From Megaleporinus macrocephalus (lineage: Eukaryota > Chordata > Actinopteri > Characiformes > Anostomidae), in NCBI GenBank assembly GCA_021613375.1, contig CM038706.1:17861366-17925365 (forward strand): 64,000 bases of DNA. Direction: 5' to 3'. This document shows positions 49,001 to 60,999 of this stretch, piece by piece. Every line of letters starts with the position of its first letter. Position 1 is the stretch's first letter. The position numbers and the translations under genes are program-made. The notes below the pieces were generated by a model. It did not search any database. It was given only the letters and a program-made list of their open reading frames with translations, and was not told where the DNA came from.

Positions 49001-52000
49001 TTGGATGCTGTCAAATGAAAAACTTACTGTATATATATATATTGTTACAGTCAGAACAAGACCTTCACATTTGCTATTTGCTATTTTGTGACACCCTTAG
49101 AAAATACCAGCTGCCCTTTACATTGTGTTAAAATTTTATGATGAAAGAACCAATGGCTAGCTCATTAACGTCAAAAAAAAACCCTTTAACTTATAAGCAC
49201 AAAAGATGAGACAAGTTATGTCCTCCCAGTCTTTTTCCCTGTTTTGTGTCTAAAACATCAACAGAATATGTTCATATATCATCTTTGTTGCAAATAGGCA
49301 AATTAACGGAATTAAGTAGTATCCTTTAAATTGTTCCTATTAAAATTGCCTTTGTAGCTACATGAGCAATCACTAGTCCTCTCAAACTGAATGATTAAGC
49401 TTATGAAAGTACACTTGAGTCATGCATCTTGTCAGACATGACTTTTATTTGGCTCATTTTTATTCAGCCATGCAAGGAAATGATCAACTCTAAACCATCA
49501 TAATGTACCATGATTTAAATTTTTTATGCTTCACTTTGCTGTAATGATAAAACCATCATAGAAACAACAAGATTGAAATTATAGAAACACAGTGTTCATT
49601 AACCATGATAATTGTTATTTTGAAATTATATTGCTACAAATTAAGTTCACATGACTTTTAGAAAAAAGACTACTATTGTACACTCTCGAGGACTCTTATT
49701 TCTGTGCATAGACGATGAGACAGTCTATACTGGTACACTGGTTTTGGTGTAACACAATAACAAAACTGATTGATATGCAACAAGCCCTTAATCAACTGCA
49801 GTGAATGTTATTTGCTGGGTGCTTCAAATTAATTAGAAGCAACGCTACAGTAACGACAGTCAAAACAACGTCAGGGTTGTTGAGAGTAGTCACATTCAGA
49901 AAGCATAGATTCATTAACTTTAAACATTATTAAAAATGTTTAAACAGTATCGCATATGGAGCCTCTGAAGGGAGCTTTAGGTGAGTAGCAGATACTATAC
50001 AGTGAGCACCTAGTATCATTGCCGTATACTTTCAGGTGAGCACCAGATACAGATATGATGCATTTCTTTACAGTATCACCACCTGTTATCTGGTGGTTGC
50101 CTGATAGTATCTGGTGTACATCAGATTTTCATCTAATAAACCCAACACATTCCTTTTACCAAAAAAAGCCAAGGCTCTGTAGTCACATGAAAATACCTGT
50201 GAAAATTTGAAAAATATTATGACGTTAAGTTTAATAACACCCTCCAGCACCAGTGAGAACCCATTTCCCATGTGGACTATTGTTTTCATTTGTGTTCATT
50301 TGTAGGAGCCCTTGCATGTTTTCCCCAAAACTAACACAATCATTTGTTTTCAGTATAAAATGTGATTAGAGTCTGATGGCTGGTCATTGTAGTGATACCC
50401 AAAGTGCAGCGTTCTTATGAAACTAAAGTGCAGCCTGTGAGTAACTGGAAGGTGACACTAATTTTATTGGCTCTGGTAATTTGGTGCAGAAATGAAACAA
50501 CAGCGATGCAGTTAAAGTGTTCAATGTCAGTTTTATTGTGAGAACGTTTACATTTAAAAACAGGGCTATACTTACACTGTACCATATTCCTTACATCGGA
50601 AACATTTGTTAGACTTGCCGTCTCTGACCTGCTTACATAAAAGCATCATACATTCAGAAAAAAAATGTGGAGTTTAATGAGGCAGCACCGGAATGCAAAA
50701 TAAAGTGCAGAGCTTAAAGGCACAAAAGTTGAAATTCATATCAACCTAAGTTATATTGTATTACAGTAGCCTAGCCTCTGCAGTTGATAGGCAAGCCTCC
50801 TGCATAAAAAAGCAATATAACAGTATTTCAGTGACATACTAATTATTCTAGGTGGTGCTTTAGTGCTTTTAAGCTGGTTTATGTCCCTGAGACATAATTT
50901 TCTGCTCAGTTGAAATTGGTAATTGAAAATCTGTATTCATCTCTGGGCTATTTTTTGTCTAGAATAAGTCTCTGGCCTACAGGTCTAATGTCAAGAGAAT
51001 TTAAATTGCAATATTAGGACATCAACTGGAAGGAAAAAAGCTTAGAAGTGGTGCTAATTTAGAACAGTAGCATATAACAGCCATTAATTATGCATGGATT
51101 TTCAGTTGATTAGGTGCATCCACCTTGTATCTGCAGTCATAAAACATTGTGTCAGATTATGGCTACCATATAGCTGCTCTTTGTGGGTCACAATTAGTGA
51201 CTGCAGGTGATAAATTGTTGCATTTCGAACAAAAAAATCTACAAGCATTTAAAAGTATGATTTTAGGGCGTCACAGCAACAGATCCTGGGATACACTTAC
51301 TTTGTATACTACTGCAGTACAAAGTAACTAGTAACTAGTGCAATGCTAACAGAACCGATTTGATAATGGATCTAGAGCTAAATGATTTCTGGGAATATAA
51401 AGATATAACTATCTAAGATGGGCTCCAGTTAGTAATAGCACATAAATTGCACTTAGCAGTTACTATAGGGTAGGTGTACCTAATTAACTGACAGCCCAAT
51501 GTAGGGCAGTAGTAGCTCCTCAAGCTCCTTGACCTGAGATAGAATGTATTTATAAAACAAAAATTAAGTATCTGTGTAATGTTGAAGCAGGCTTAGGAGA
51601 GACAAACACAGGTCTTTATTGAAGTCCATGCTTAACACAACATTAACACATCAACAGCACACACCAACCAATACATCGACAATGCCAGACAAGGACAGGG
51701 AACAAACGAAGGGTATGAGTAGACAACAGGAACAAGGAACACCTGGGACAGGAGCAGGGGAAGGGCATGACTAGAGGGTGGAGAAAAGGATCGGCACAGA
51801 AACAAAAACAAAAACATGAACACATGGCTAGGACAAGGATCAGATACTTACTATATTAAAAATCAGTGTTTAAAAGGAAAAGCAATGATGCTTGATTTCA
51901 ATGCTAGTGATGTTATTATCTCTGATGCCATTAAATCTCTACAGTGTAAAGAGGCTGATATGGTAGAATACAGAGATTGAGTCTCTGCCGTTGTTCTACA

Positions 52001-52470
52001 GAGAGTAGGAATGTACTGATCACCCTTTAAACGTATTTTGTAAATATTACACTAATACACCACTAATATAGAGGAATTACATCATTACATATTTCAAAGT
52101 TTTGCATAGCTCAGCTGTTGGGAAATAAAGGGTCATCCAGAGAGCAGATGAAGAACAGTACATTTTACACTTACAGCAGCTTACAGAGTTTGATTTAACA
52201 GTAGATTAAAAAAGTACATTTAAGCCAAAAGTGAACACGTATGACAAATATATATTTTGAGGCATTGCACAAATTTGCCATTGGAGGAATTTACTTTTAG
52301 GCCTGTCCAGTTTATGATTGTTATTCATTCAGCTGAACGTGATGAAAAGTTCTGTTTTACACAGGATTTCAATTTACTGCTGGTAGACCATTGCAAATGT
52401 GCTTCCTTAAGCTTAAAGCACTCTTCCTCTTCAGGACAGGCACACTCACCGAAACACAAAAGATAAAAAA
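49001..52470. other. No gene recognised
   Basis: AT-rich. A motif like CAGGTGAGCACCAGATAC recurs loosely at about 49978-50105. The stretch 51600-51850 (minus-strand polyadenylation-like start, CACCTGGGACAGGAGCAGGG, AAACAAAAACAAAAACATGA) resembles a fish interspersed repeat, but I could not delimit or name it. A possible weak copy of repeat family R lies near 49115-49150. Confidence 0.4.
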
Positions 52471-52528
52471 ATATAATATAATATAATATAATATAATATA
52501 ATATAATATAATATAATATAATATAATA
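52471..52528 (+). repeat. (AATAT)n microsatellite
   Basis: About 11 copies of a 5-bp AATAT unit. Confidence 0.95.
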
Positions 52529-52529
52529 A

Positions 52530-54535
52530 AAATATAGATTTTATGGGGCTCCCCTGGTGCATTTAAGGAGACAACTGCTGTCGACAGTATGGAACACTGT
52601 TAATTAAGTTCCCCATGTGATAAAAATCTGTAAATGTATTCTTAATGAATTCTGAAGTCACTTTTTATGCATTATAACAGAACGTCTGACTCATTTAGGA
52701 CAGGGCATTCAGTATTTGGCCATCACTACTAAGTTTCTGGTCTTGTGTGTGACTGAAGTTTTAATAAGGGTTTTGAAATAACACCTCTAAAAAGTGAGAA
52801 AAGGGAATTCATGTTCCATCCAGATGTACCGCTGCTATTGTATGCATGACTACATAGGAATTATTTACAGAATCACAGTAAGCACCACAGATGCAAGATC
52901 TCCAGTAGAAGACATTGAGCTCTACCTGTGTGTTGGACTGCACAATCCATCACCTACCTCTTATTTGATAGCTGACTTTTAGTTGTTCGACATTATTAAA
53001 TTCATTTTAAAGTGATCAAATATTTGCGGTGTGCTGGGATGGATTTGACAGATACATAATCTAACATGATCTGACAGATGTGGAATATTGTGTCCCAGCT
53101 GGAGCACGCTCTTTGGTAAACATTTAATGTTACTGGTCATTATCTGCCTACAGCTTTAGCCAGTTTGAAGCCGGCAGCCGCAGCCCTAGCCAGCAACTGG
53201 GTCACCTTGACACCTCATGCTGCTTTCCATCACTGAACCCACATCAAGCTCCTGCTTATCCATTCCCCTAACCTCAGGACCACCAAGCTTAATCTTCACA
53301 CAGTGGTGCTCTTTTACAATGGAAATATTCTTTCATAACAGAATATCAAGTAATGGAAACCTGATAGCCAGGACCTCCCATACTGTCACATGTCTAAAGC
53401 AGCTGCTTTTCTTTTTCTTTTCTTTTTCCTGCTCCCAATCACTGCAGTGGCTACAGCACAGCAGGGCAGGTGAGGACATATCCAAATTAGCTGCATTTTG
53501 GTGGCAGAGTGCCTCACGTCTTCACCTGTACCTTTTACCCGTGTCCTTTACGCAAGTGTCTGACTTCAGAAAATGTCAATTAGTCTAATAGCTTGAAGAT
53601 GTATTGCTTTCAAAGTCACCTGCTGTATGTCTTTGGCAAATGGTGACAAAAGGAAAGACAATTGAATCAAGCTGCTTTATGCGTCTAGGTCATCGACCCT
53701 GTGAGAGCCATTAAAATGTATTCCTTAGCAGATTGTTACCAGGGGGCAATTACATTTCCCAGATAATTGGATTATAGCAGTAGCGATGTCCTAAAATCAT
53801 ATTCCTGTGTGAGTCTCAGAGAGAAAGAGAGAGACAGAGAGAGATACAGGGACAGACAGACAGACAAACAGGCGGCGAAAAAAAGGTTCAAAGCTAACTC
53901 TGTGCTGCTTATCCGATTATTATTGTTTGTTTTTTTGCTCCAGGTAGAACAGCTTTAATGCTTCTTAGCTTTGTTTTTTTTTTGGTTTTGTGTCTTGTTG
54001 CTTTAAAAATAACCTTTTTGGGGTCATGTATTATACTTCTGTAGAAATTCTACAAGGAAAGAAAAGATCAGTAACATTTTCCATTGAGTACAATGTCAAT
54101 AAGAACCTATGCACATATTTATAATACTTTATAAAGCATATATAAGACTTCATAAAGATCCCTATAAATGTGTGTAAAAATGCATTACACATTATAGTGA
54201 TATTATTAGACTATAAAATATGCATTATATTTTGTTAATGCTTTTCATAATGCTGTATACATAGTGTTCATTGTACATAGTGTATTTGTCAGTTGTAAGT
54301 GAGGTACATTATACAAAACCTCCTCCATTACTATAAGTAAGGCTATTTATAAGTATTTACTGAAGGATTTACTGAAACACTGCAACATACAAAGTAAAGA
54401 ACATTACAAACTTTAACTGTCAGGTTTTAATCTAGGGGTGCCATCAGCAGTATTTTAATCAGTGTGGAAAAGTGAATATTCACCACAGTTAGCAGGGTGC
54501 TAACTTAATACTGAATGCTAGTGGAAATAATCATT
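52530..54535. other. No gene recognised
   Basis: A purine-rich patch with GACA/GAGA units lies at about 53818-53872. The 123-codon frame at 53217-53588 includes a CTTTT-rich low-complexity middle and has no motif. The AT-rich stretch 54115-54300, with TTTATAAAGC-type words, may be the arm of an old MITE (see findings). Confidence 0.45.
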
Positions 54536-54541
54536 AATGTA

Positions 54542-55702
54542 CAGGGGTTAGACAATGAAACTGAAACACCTGGTTTTAGACCACAATAGTTTATTAGTAT
54601 GGTGTAGGGCCTCCTTTTGCGGCCAAGACAGTGTCAATTTGTCTTGGGAATGACATATACAAGTCCTGCACAGTGGTCAGAGGGATTTTAAGCCATTCTT
54701 CTTGCAGGATAGGGGCCAGGTCACTACGTGATGCTGGTGGAGGAAAACGTTTCCTGACTCGCTCCTCCAAAACACCCCAAAGTGGCTCAATAATATTTAG
54801 ATCTGGTGACTGTGCAGACCATGGGAGATGTTCAACTTCACCTTCATGTTCATCAAACCAATCTTTCACCAGTCTTGCTGTGTGTATTGATGCATTGTCT
54901 GATACATAGCACCGCCTTCAGGATACAATGTTTGAACCATTGGATGCACATGGTCCTCCAGAATGGTTCGGTAGTCCTTGGCAGTGACGTGCCCATCTAG
55001 CACAAGTTTTGGGCCAAGGGAATGCCATGATATGGCAGCCCAAACCATCACTGATCCACCGCCATGCTTCACTCTGGGCATGCAACAGTCTGGGTGGTAC
55101 GCTTCTTTGGGGCTTCTCCACACCGTAACTCTCCCGGATGTGGGGAAAACAGTAAAGGTGGACTCATCAGAGAACAATACATGTTTCACATTGTCCATGG
55201 CCCAAGATTTGCTCCCCTTGCACCATTGAAACCGACGTTTGGCATTGGTATGAGGGACCAAAGGTTTGGCTATAGCAGCCCGGCTGTGTATATCGACCCT
55301 GTGGAGCTCCTGACAGACAGTTCTGGTGGAAACAGGAGAGTTGAGATGTACATTTAATTCTGCCGTGGTTTTATGTTTTTTTGATACAATCCGGGTTAGC
55401 ACCCAACATCCCTTTCAGACAGCTTCCTCTTGCGTCCACAGTTAATCCTGTTGGATGTGGTTCGTCCTTCTTAGTGTTATGCTGACATTACCCTGGATAC
55501 CGTGGCTCTTGATACATCACAAATACTTGCTCACAGATGAGCCAGCAAGACGTGCACCAACAACTGCTAACTGAATTTCACACTATGCTCTTACTGGTGC
55601 AATGTGCAATTAATGAAGATTGGCCACCAGACTGGTCCAATTTAGCCATGAAACCTCCCACACTAAAATGACAGGTGTTTCAGTTTCATTGTCCAACACC
55701 TG
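54542..55702 (-). mobile_element. Tc1/mariner element, DD36E (Incomer-like), near complete
   Basis: 1,161 bp between TA target duplications (54540-54541 and 55703-55704). Terminal inverted repeats of about 31 bases: CAGGGGTTAGACAATGAAAC on the left and CAGGTGTTGGACAATGAAAC on the right read inward. Both continue TGAAACACCTG, with two mismatches in the first 31. Its single gene lies on the minus strand and is broken (next entry). Length, ends and target site are those of a full-size Tc1/mariner transposon, so both ends are potentially still recognisable to a related active transposase. The intact duplication and good end match make it the youngest-looking DNA transposon in the window. Confidence 0.92.
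54594..55620 (-). pseudogene. DD36E transposase pseudogene
   Basis: A Tc1/mariner transposase that would bind the element's ends with an N-terminal helix-turn-helix and cut with a DDE catalytic core. From the 5' side: a badly frameshifted N-terminus (55403-55620) still showing DVSRATVSRVMSA-like helix-turn-helix text. Then a 178-codon open stretch (54866-55402) with HVLFSDES holding the first catalytic Asp (55166-55168) and HGGGSVMVWAA. After a frameshift near 54895-54905 comes DNASIHTARLVKDWF with the second Asp (54897-54899), and SPDLNIIEPLW with the Glu (54786-54788). There are 36 residues between the second Asp and the Glu, not the 34 of classic Tc1. The C-terminus ends AKGGPTPY and a stop. 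The frameshifts make it inactive. Confidence 0.9.
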
Positions 55703-55704
55703 TA

Positions 55705-56365
55705 ATGTAGTGTAGTGCATGTTACTAAATGAAGGTTTCTAGTAGTTAATCTTAGGATGATTGCATGTTTCTAACATGCCTCTCACCTTCCAGTCCTTCC
55801 CTCCATAGTAACTTCATGCTTACTTGCCATACAAATACAATTGAATTGAATTAAGTCAATCACATAGTAATAATAACTCTGGGCTAGACAACTTGCTCAG
55901 GACTGAAGCCCCAAAGGTCCAGCTGTAACAACACCTATAGTAAGAAAAAACTGGACATGCCACAGTGTAAAAAACCTTCTTTTTCTTATACTGTACACTC
56001 TGCAAGCTGGGACTGACTGTTCTGATACTGAAAATAAAACAGTACAAACATTACTTATATTGCATTATGTGATTAATTCACAATGCATAATAAACATAGC
56101 CTTAGAGATGCATTACAGCATGTTATGAATGTGTTTATAGATGTTTATAGACATGGAATTCATAGAAAATATTACCAGCTTATGTTCCAGCTTAAGCTAA
56201 AACCCCAGCCTAAGACCGGGAATTTTGCTAAGTTAAGGAGTAAATAGCTCTAAACCCTTTGCATACAGTTGAACCTGCAATCTTTAAATCATGCATATGA
56301 GACAAATATTATTCCTGTACTATCATTATCATAAATTAACAAAGAGAAATAGCCTAAAGGACGTT
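55705..56365. other. No gene recognised
   Basis: AT-rich. A short stretch of CAGCTTAAGCT-like words lies at 56175-56215, a pattern I recall from a dispersed fish repeat. Confidence 0.45.
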
Positions 56366-56424
56366 TACTGTATACATAATATACAGTATACATAATATAC
56401 ATAATATACATAATATATAATATA
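56366..56424 (+). repeat. ATACATAAT-type minisatellite
   Basis: About five imperfect units of ATACATAAT / ATACAGT-type sequence. Confidence 0.75.
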
Positions 56425-56510
56425 CTGCATAAAAATATAAATTTTTATTCCAAAGTTTTATGTTTATTTCTTCATGAAACAGTCTGTAAGGCACTAGATA
56501 AATAAAACAC

Positions 56511-56552
56511 AATAATAATAATAATAATCATCATCATCATCATCATCATCAT
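56511..56552 (+). repeat. (AAT)n followed by (CAT)n
   Basis: Compound trinucleotide repeat: AAT units to about 56529, then CAT units to 56552. A short (ATT)n lies at about 56858-56873. Confidence 0.93.
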
Positions 56553-56554
56553 AT

Positions 56555-59500
56555 TTAGTGTATTGCATTGGCTTTAGTTATTTCTGCCCAAGTAATACAC
56601 TGACCTGGACAGACAAAGGTTCAACTAGAATTTCTCTGATTCCAGCTCTTATTGCTCAGTAGAATTGATCATGTCTTGAACTCGTATAAGGTTAACTGTG
56701 CTGTATTTTGCTTGGAGGCACCTACAGACACAAGCAATATAGGGCAATAATCGCCTTCAGATTTCACAGCCTCTGAGATCAATAAGGTTACCTTGTAAAG
56801 CTGCTCACAGGAAAACGCATTGCTCCTGCTAAATGTCTTTTATTGTCTTTCCTGTTTATTATTATTATTATTATGAAGCATCACGTAACTGCAGCATGAC
56901 CAATGTGTTTAGTGCTGGAAACAATAAATAAGCTCTTCTGTTAGCCAAACTAAAACTGAATACATTTTCCCCATAAAACGTATTTAGAACGTAGATAAAA
57001 CCTTTTGTGTGGATGCTGCTGTGGTAGCAGGAATAAACAAGTCGTGAGCTTCTCCTGATTCAGACACGACGAACCAGATCAGATTTCCCACAGTGGTTGG
57101 AAAGACAAGCCTGAACACCCCAACACAAAACTTTTTGCTAATAGTGTTAAATATGCATTATGTAGGATCCTTTGAATAAAATTGAAAGATGTAGTCATAC
57201 TTCATCAGAACAGGCTACAATATGATATTTTTACAGTGAGGTACCTTGTAAAGCCTGAAATTGCTATTCAAACATCGATGGCACTGAATTGAGCTTTTTC
57301 TAGAATATTGGTCCACCTCTTTATATGTCTTTACTCGTTAATGCCACATGCGCAAGCTCAAAAGAAAGTCCGGCTCTAGGTTCAGGTCTCAAATGCAAAG
57401 TCAATATTATACTGAAGATATAATCACAATAGTATATAGTTTACTCATATCCTCAGAAGACATGTCCATCACTAAGTTCTAAGTTTGAATACTCTTTCAA
57501 TGCAATCATCAGATTCATCTGCTAGGGGAAACCTTCTGAAGCACAACCTCACACAATGTTCTTCCACACACTGCATGCAGTTTCAAATTTCCACCAGAGA
57601 GGTCTCCAAATCTCCCAAACTTAGTGTAGCTTTAAACTCCTAATTATAAACAAACTTTTGTTGGCAGAAACAAAATGCATGTTTAAGTGTATTTAGGTAA
57701 AGGATGTGTTTTCACTTAGAGACAAAACATAACTTCAGCAAAGTTATTGTCCAAAACTGTGTAGCATTCTCTGACAAATCACATTCATCTGGCAAATGTT
57801 TAAAATGTTTATGGACCCTTCATCTCACCATAGATGTCCAGATGCACAAACAAAACCTGATACAAACACCAAATTCACATACCATGGATAAAAAAACCCA
57901 TCCTTTTTGTTTATATTGTCTTCGCAGACAGGGCATACTAAGCCCATACATGTCCACATCTAAATGCCAAGCCTGCTTTAAAGTAGGCATTTAGAAAGTA
58001 TCTCAAAGCGAAAAAAGTAGTCACTATGAATGTGTATAGCTTGCAAGGTGCCAGATTTCCCACCCCTGTGAAAAAATGAAAATAAAACAAATAAATAGTT
58101 CAGTTTATGTGCAATGTGTCGCAAATATAGCCACATGACTTACAGAAAATAGAACAGTAAAAAAATACAATGCACTGGAATGTGGACATTAACACACTCA
58201 CGACTGAAACTGCTTGTTTGTTTATTATTTTCTTGGAAATTTTGCAAACTTGACCAGATGGTCTGAGATCAGGTTTATGAAAGACCTCTTTTAAGGTAAC
58301 ATCTGGTCAGTGACCCATTTAACATTTTATAATGATCTCCAGGTGCCGTTTAAACAAAGCTCCATCAAGACACAATTACATAATGTACAGATGTTCACAA
58401 ACCAGCACGTAGCACAAACTAAGTAGATGTGCTTTTTCTGGCTTATTGTTTCACACTAGTGCAGATTCCAAACGTAAATCATTCAAACGTGTTGTTTGTG
58501 CTCGTTTAATGGATGTTCTGTCTCTAAGTCTCTGTTTTCTCTAATGGATCGTCAGTGGAGAATCGACATGACCCCTAACCCAAGGGCAGGTCTGTGGCCA
58601 TCAGGACAAAAACAGAGCAAATGAGAAACGTGCCTTTGAAATTTACTAAAACCAGTTCATGTAGGGAGAATGTACTTTTGTGGCCCTGCTGTAGGTTTTG
58701 ACCCTGCCTTTAATCTCGTGTTATCCGTTTTTTAAAGGAAAGCAAAATAGTAACATCAAGCAGACATATCCCAGGGGTCAGCATCAGGACAAAAACACCA
58801 TGTCTGGGCACATCTGATATTCAAGGCCTTAGCACACAGGCTGAGATAAGCTAGTATGGTTTATTATCTGCATTTATTCTGTGGTTTGAAGACATGTCCT
58901 CAGTGGAAGTGAGCGACCCTGCGTTTGACCTGGACTGAGCTAGCTAATGCTTGTCCTTTCTGTGTGCTTTTCAGCTCAACATATCTTTGCAAACCTCAGG
59001 ACAAAAAAAAAAAAAAAAAACTTAAAGAGGCAGTATTCTACATTTTCTTAGATTTTGTTAAACCTGGGGTCCACTTTTGACTTTCGTGTGGATTCATGTA
59101 ATAAAATTGATGATAAATAATTTGACCGTTTGCCAGCCTTTCTTTATCCCTGTTTCACACACATTGCTTCTGTGTTGCTTTTCTTTTCGGTGTTAATGCA
59201 GATAGTCCCAGACATGACACTGATGCATCATGGAATCTAGATGATCACTGCACTGCTACTGTTTTTTGAAAGTACGTATTAAAGCACATTAAGTCTACCA
59301 GACTGGACAACACCAATCACATGTCAGAAGAATGTCCGGTATGAATAGAGGTACTATATCCTTGTTGGTTAAAATAACTGACAGACTATTTATCCATTTG
59401 AAAAGGGATGTTGTTTGCTGCACAGTGTATTATCTGCTTGTTGCAGTGTATATAGACTGTATGGGTGAAAGGCCAAGATGTGTGTGCTGTAGATGTCGCA

Positions 59501-59555
59501 TCGCTTATGTCACGCAGAGGAAGCATGAAATAGACCTTATTTAACTGCTGTCAGA
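56555..59555. other. No gene recognised
   Basis: A 96-codon frame at 57704-57994 contains several cysteines but no spacing that I recognise as a zinc finger. An A18 run lies at 59003-59020. No transposon recognised. Confidence 0.45.
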
Positions 59556-59561
59556 ACAAAA

Positions 59562-59665
59562 CTGTATTTCTTCCAAATGAGAACTCTTTACTTCATTTTT
59601 GGAGCCATTTCTATTGGTCCACTCGCCCTGAAATGCTGATGCAATGTAAAGAGTAACAGGGATTT
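59562..59665 (-). repeat. Dispersed repeat family R, reversed fragment
   Basis: Read on the minus strand this carries the family's GGACCAATAGAAATGGCTCC block and the CAAAAATGA/AAGTAAAGAG pieces. It is inverted relative to the copy starting at 59865, 200 bp away. Confidence 0.55.
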
Positions 59666-59864
59666 CCAAATCTAAAAAACTGAAAACAATAAAAACAAAT
59701 AAAAAATAAAACACATTACATAGTGCTACTTCAAGACTGACTGACTGCCACGTACTGACCGCCTCCTTTAAAAAGCAGTCTAGGCTAAAATACCCCTCAA
59801 AACTTAATGTAATAAGCAGGCCAAACCTGTTATAGGCTGAATAGGTGGAAATGCATCTCCATTT

Positions 59865-60990
59865 TTGTAGATCTTTATTTTTCTGCATTATTTGAATGAA
59901 GCAGCTGCCATTTATTTTATGTAAAAGTTTTCCATTTGTTTTCGATCTGACATCAACAATTTATTGTATTCAAAATACACAATTGTGTAATCAATCAGCC
60001 TCCCAACACCAAAATGACGAAGACTCGTATTGCATTTACAGCACCCTCCACAATTATTGCCACCCCTTGTTAAGATGTGTTCATAGGCTTCTAATATTTT
60101 TTTAAGAATAAATCCAACTTTTAATTCAAGTGCATTTATTCAGAAATAATTATTTTACATAAAATCATCTGTGCCACAATTATCTGTACCAGGGGCTTTT
60201 GGTAGAGAAACATGCCCACAGCATCACCAATTCTCTCCTATACTTCCTATACTTCAGTGGGCATGAGGTGCTTTTCCACATACTCATTTTTTTGTGTTGT
60301 GCCAGACCCACTTAACAGTGTTTGTTGCCAAAAAAAATCTTAGTCTCATCTGATTAAAGCACATGGTCCCAGCTAAAGTCCCAGTACCGCTTAGTGACCT
60401 CCAGACGTTTACGTTTATGCTTGATATGGTTACGTTAATACGTTTATTTGCCTTACATGAATGATGTGTTCTCTTGTCTTTCCCATGTTAAAAAGTGTAG
60501 AAGAGAAATAGGCCTCTGTGTCACATAACATTTATACCCCTGTTGTGACGTTTTTATATAACTCATAGCTTGTATTTGAAAATTACTAATTAAAGGTTTC
60601 TAGATACTCTGACCAACTTTATGAACTACAGTATAAATGACAGAAATTACTAAATTCCATTTATTTTCTAGGAATTGTTAGGGGTGCCAATAATTGGAAC
60701 AGGTGATTTTATGAAAAACAATGATTTCTTAGTCTCACTTGAGTTAAAGGTTACATTTTTCTAAAATTCACAGTGTAAGATTATGCTTCTGCAATAAAAA
60801 TTGAATTTAACACATCTTAATGAGAGGTGCCAAAAATTTTTGAGGGCACTGCACAATGTGTAAAAGTTTCTGGTTAATGGACCTATAGAAATGCTCTAAA
60901 ATAGTTTAGAAAAATAGCTTTTCTTGTTTCATTGACTTACATTGAAAGTAAAGCACCTTTTTGGCCTCTCCTGTAAAGTTTCCATTTTAA
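59865..60990 (+). repeat. Dispersed repeat family R, interrupted by a Tc1 derivative
   Basis: The left part (59865-60036) has TTTATTTTTCTGCATTATTT and AGCAGCTGCCATTTA, as at 24.5 kb, and a block CCAACACCAAAATGACGAAG that matches the copy at 63.1 kb in reverse. The right part resumes after the Tc1 derivative with CAATGTGTAAAAGTTTCTGG, TTAATGGACCTATAGAAATG and a CATTGACTTACATTGAAAGT block. Removing the insert restores TTTACAATGTG, the word found in the uninterrupted copy at 63.1 kb (as its reverse complement). Confidence 0.68.
60039..60851 (-). mobile_element. Tc1-like deletion derivative, 813 bp
   Basis: Inverted ends of about 45 bases: the left reads CAGCACCCTCCACAATTATT and the right, reversed, CAGTGCCCTCAAAAATTTTT. 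Both go on to a GGCACC/GCCACC piece and a TTAAGATGTGTT word that is identical. Flanked by TA on the left (60037-60038) and CA on the right (60852-60853), a TA duplication with one later C. Inside, minus-strand remains of the transposase are visible around 60190-60400: a GTGGGACC-like WDHVL stretch, SDETKIF with the first catalytic Asp region, and a GDAVGMF piece where the family has GGGSVMLWGCF. The N-terminal and C-terminal thirds are deleted, so it is non-autonomous. Confidence 0.82.
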
Positions 60991-60999
60991 AGATACCTG

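Noticed and set aside
51600..51850. A retrotransposon or SINE fragment
   Set aside because: The text feels familiar from fish repeats, but no boundary, motif or family could be fixed from the sequence.
53217..53588. A 123-codon gene
   Set aside because: The centre is CTTTT low-complexity sequence and the rest has no recognisable motif.
57704..57994. A cysteine-rich zinc-finger protein
   Set aside because: The cysteine spacing fits no zinc-finger pattern I know, and the surrounding DNA is unremarkable.
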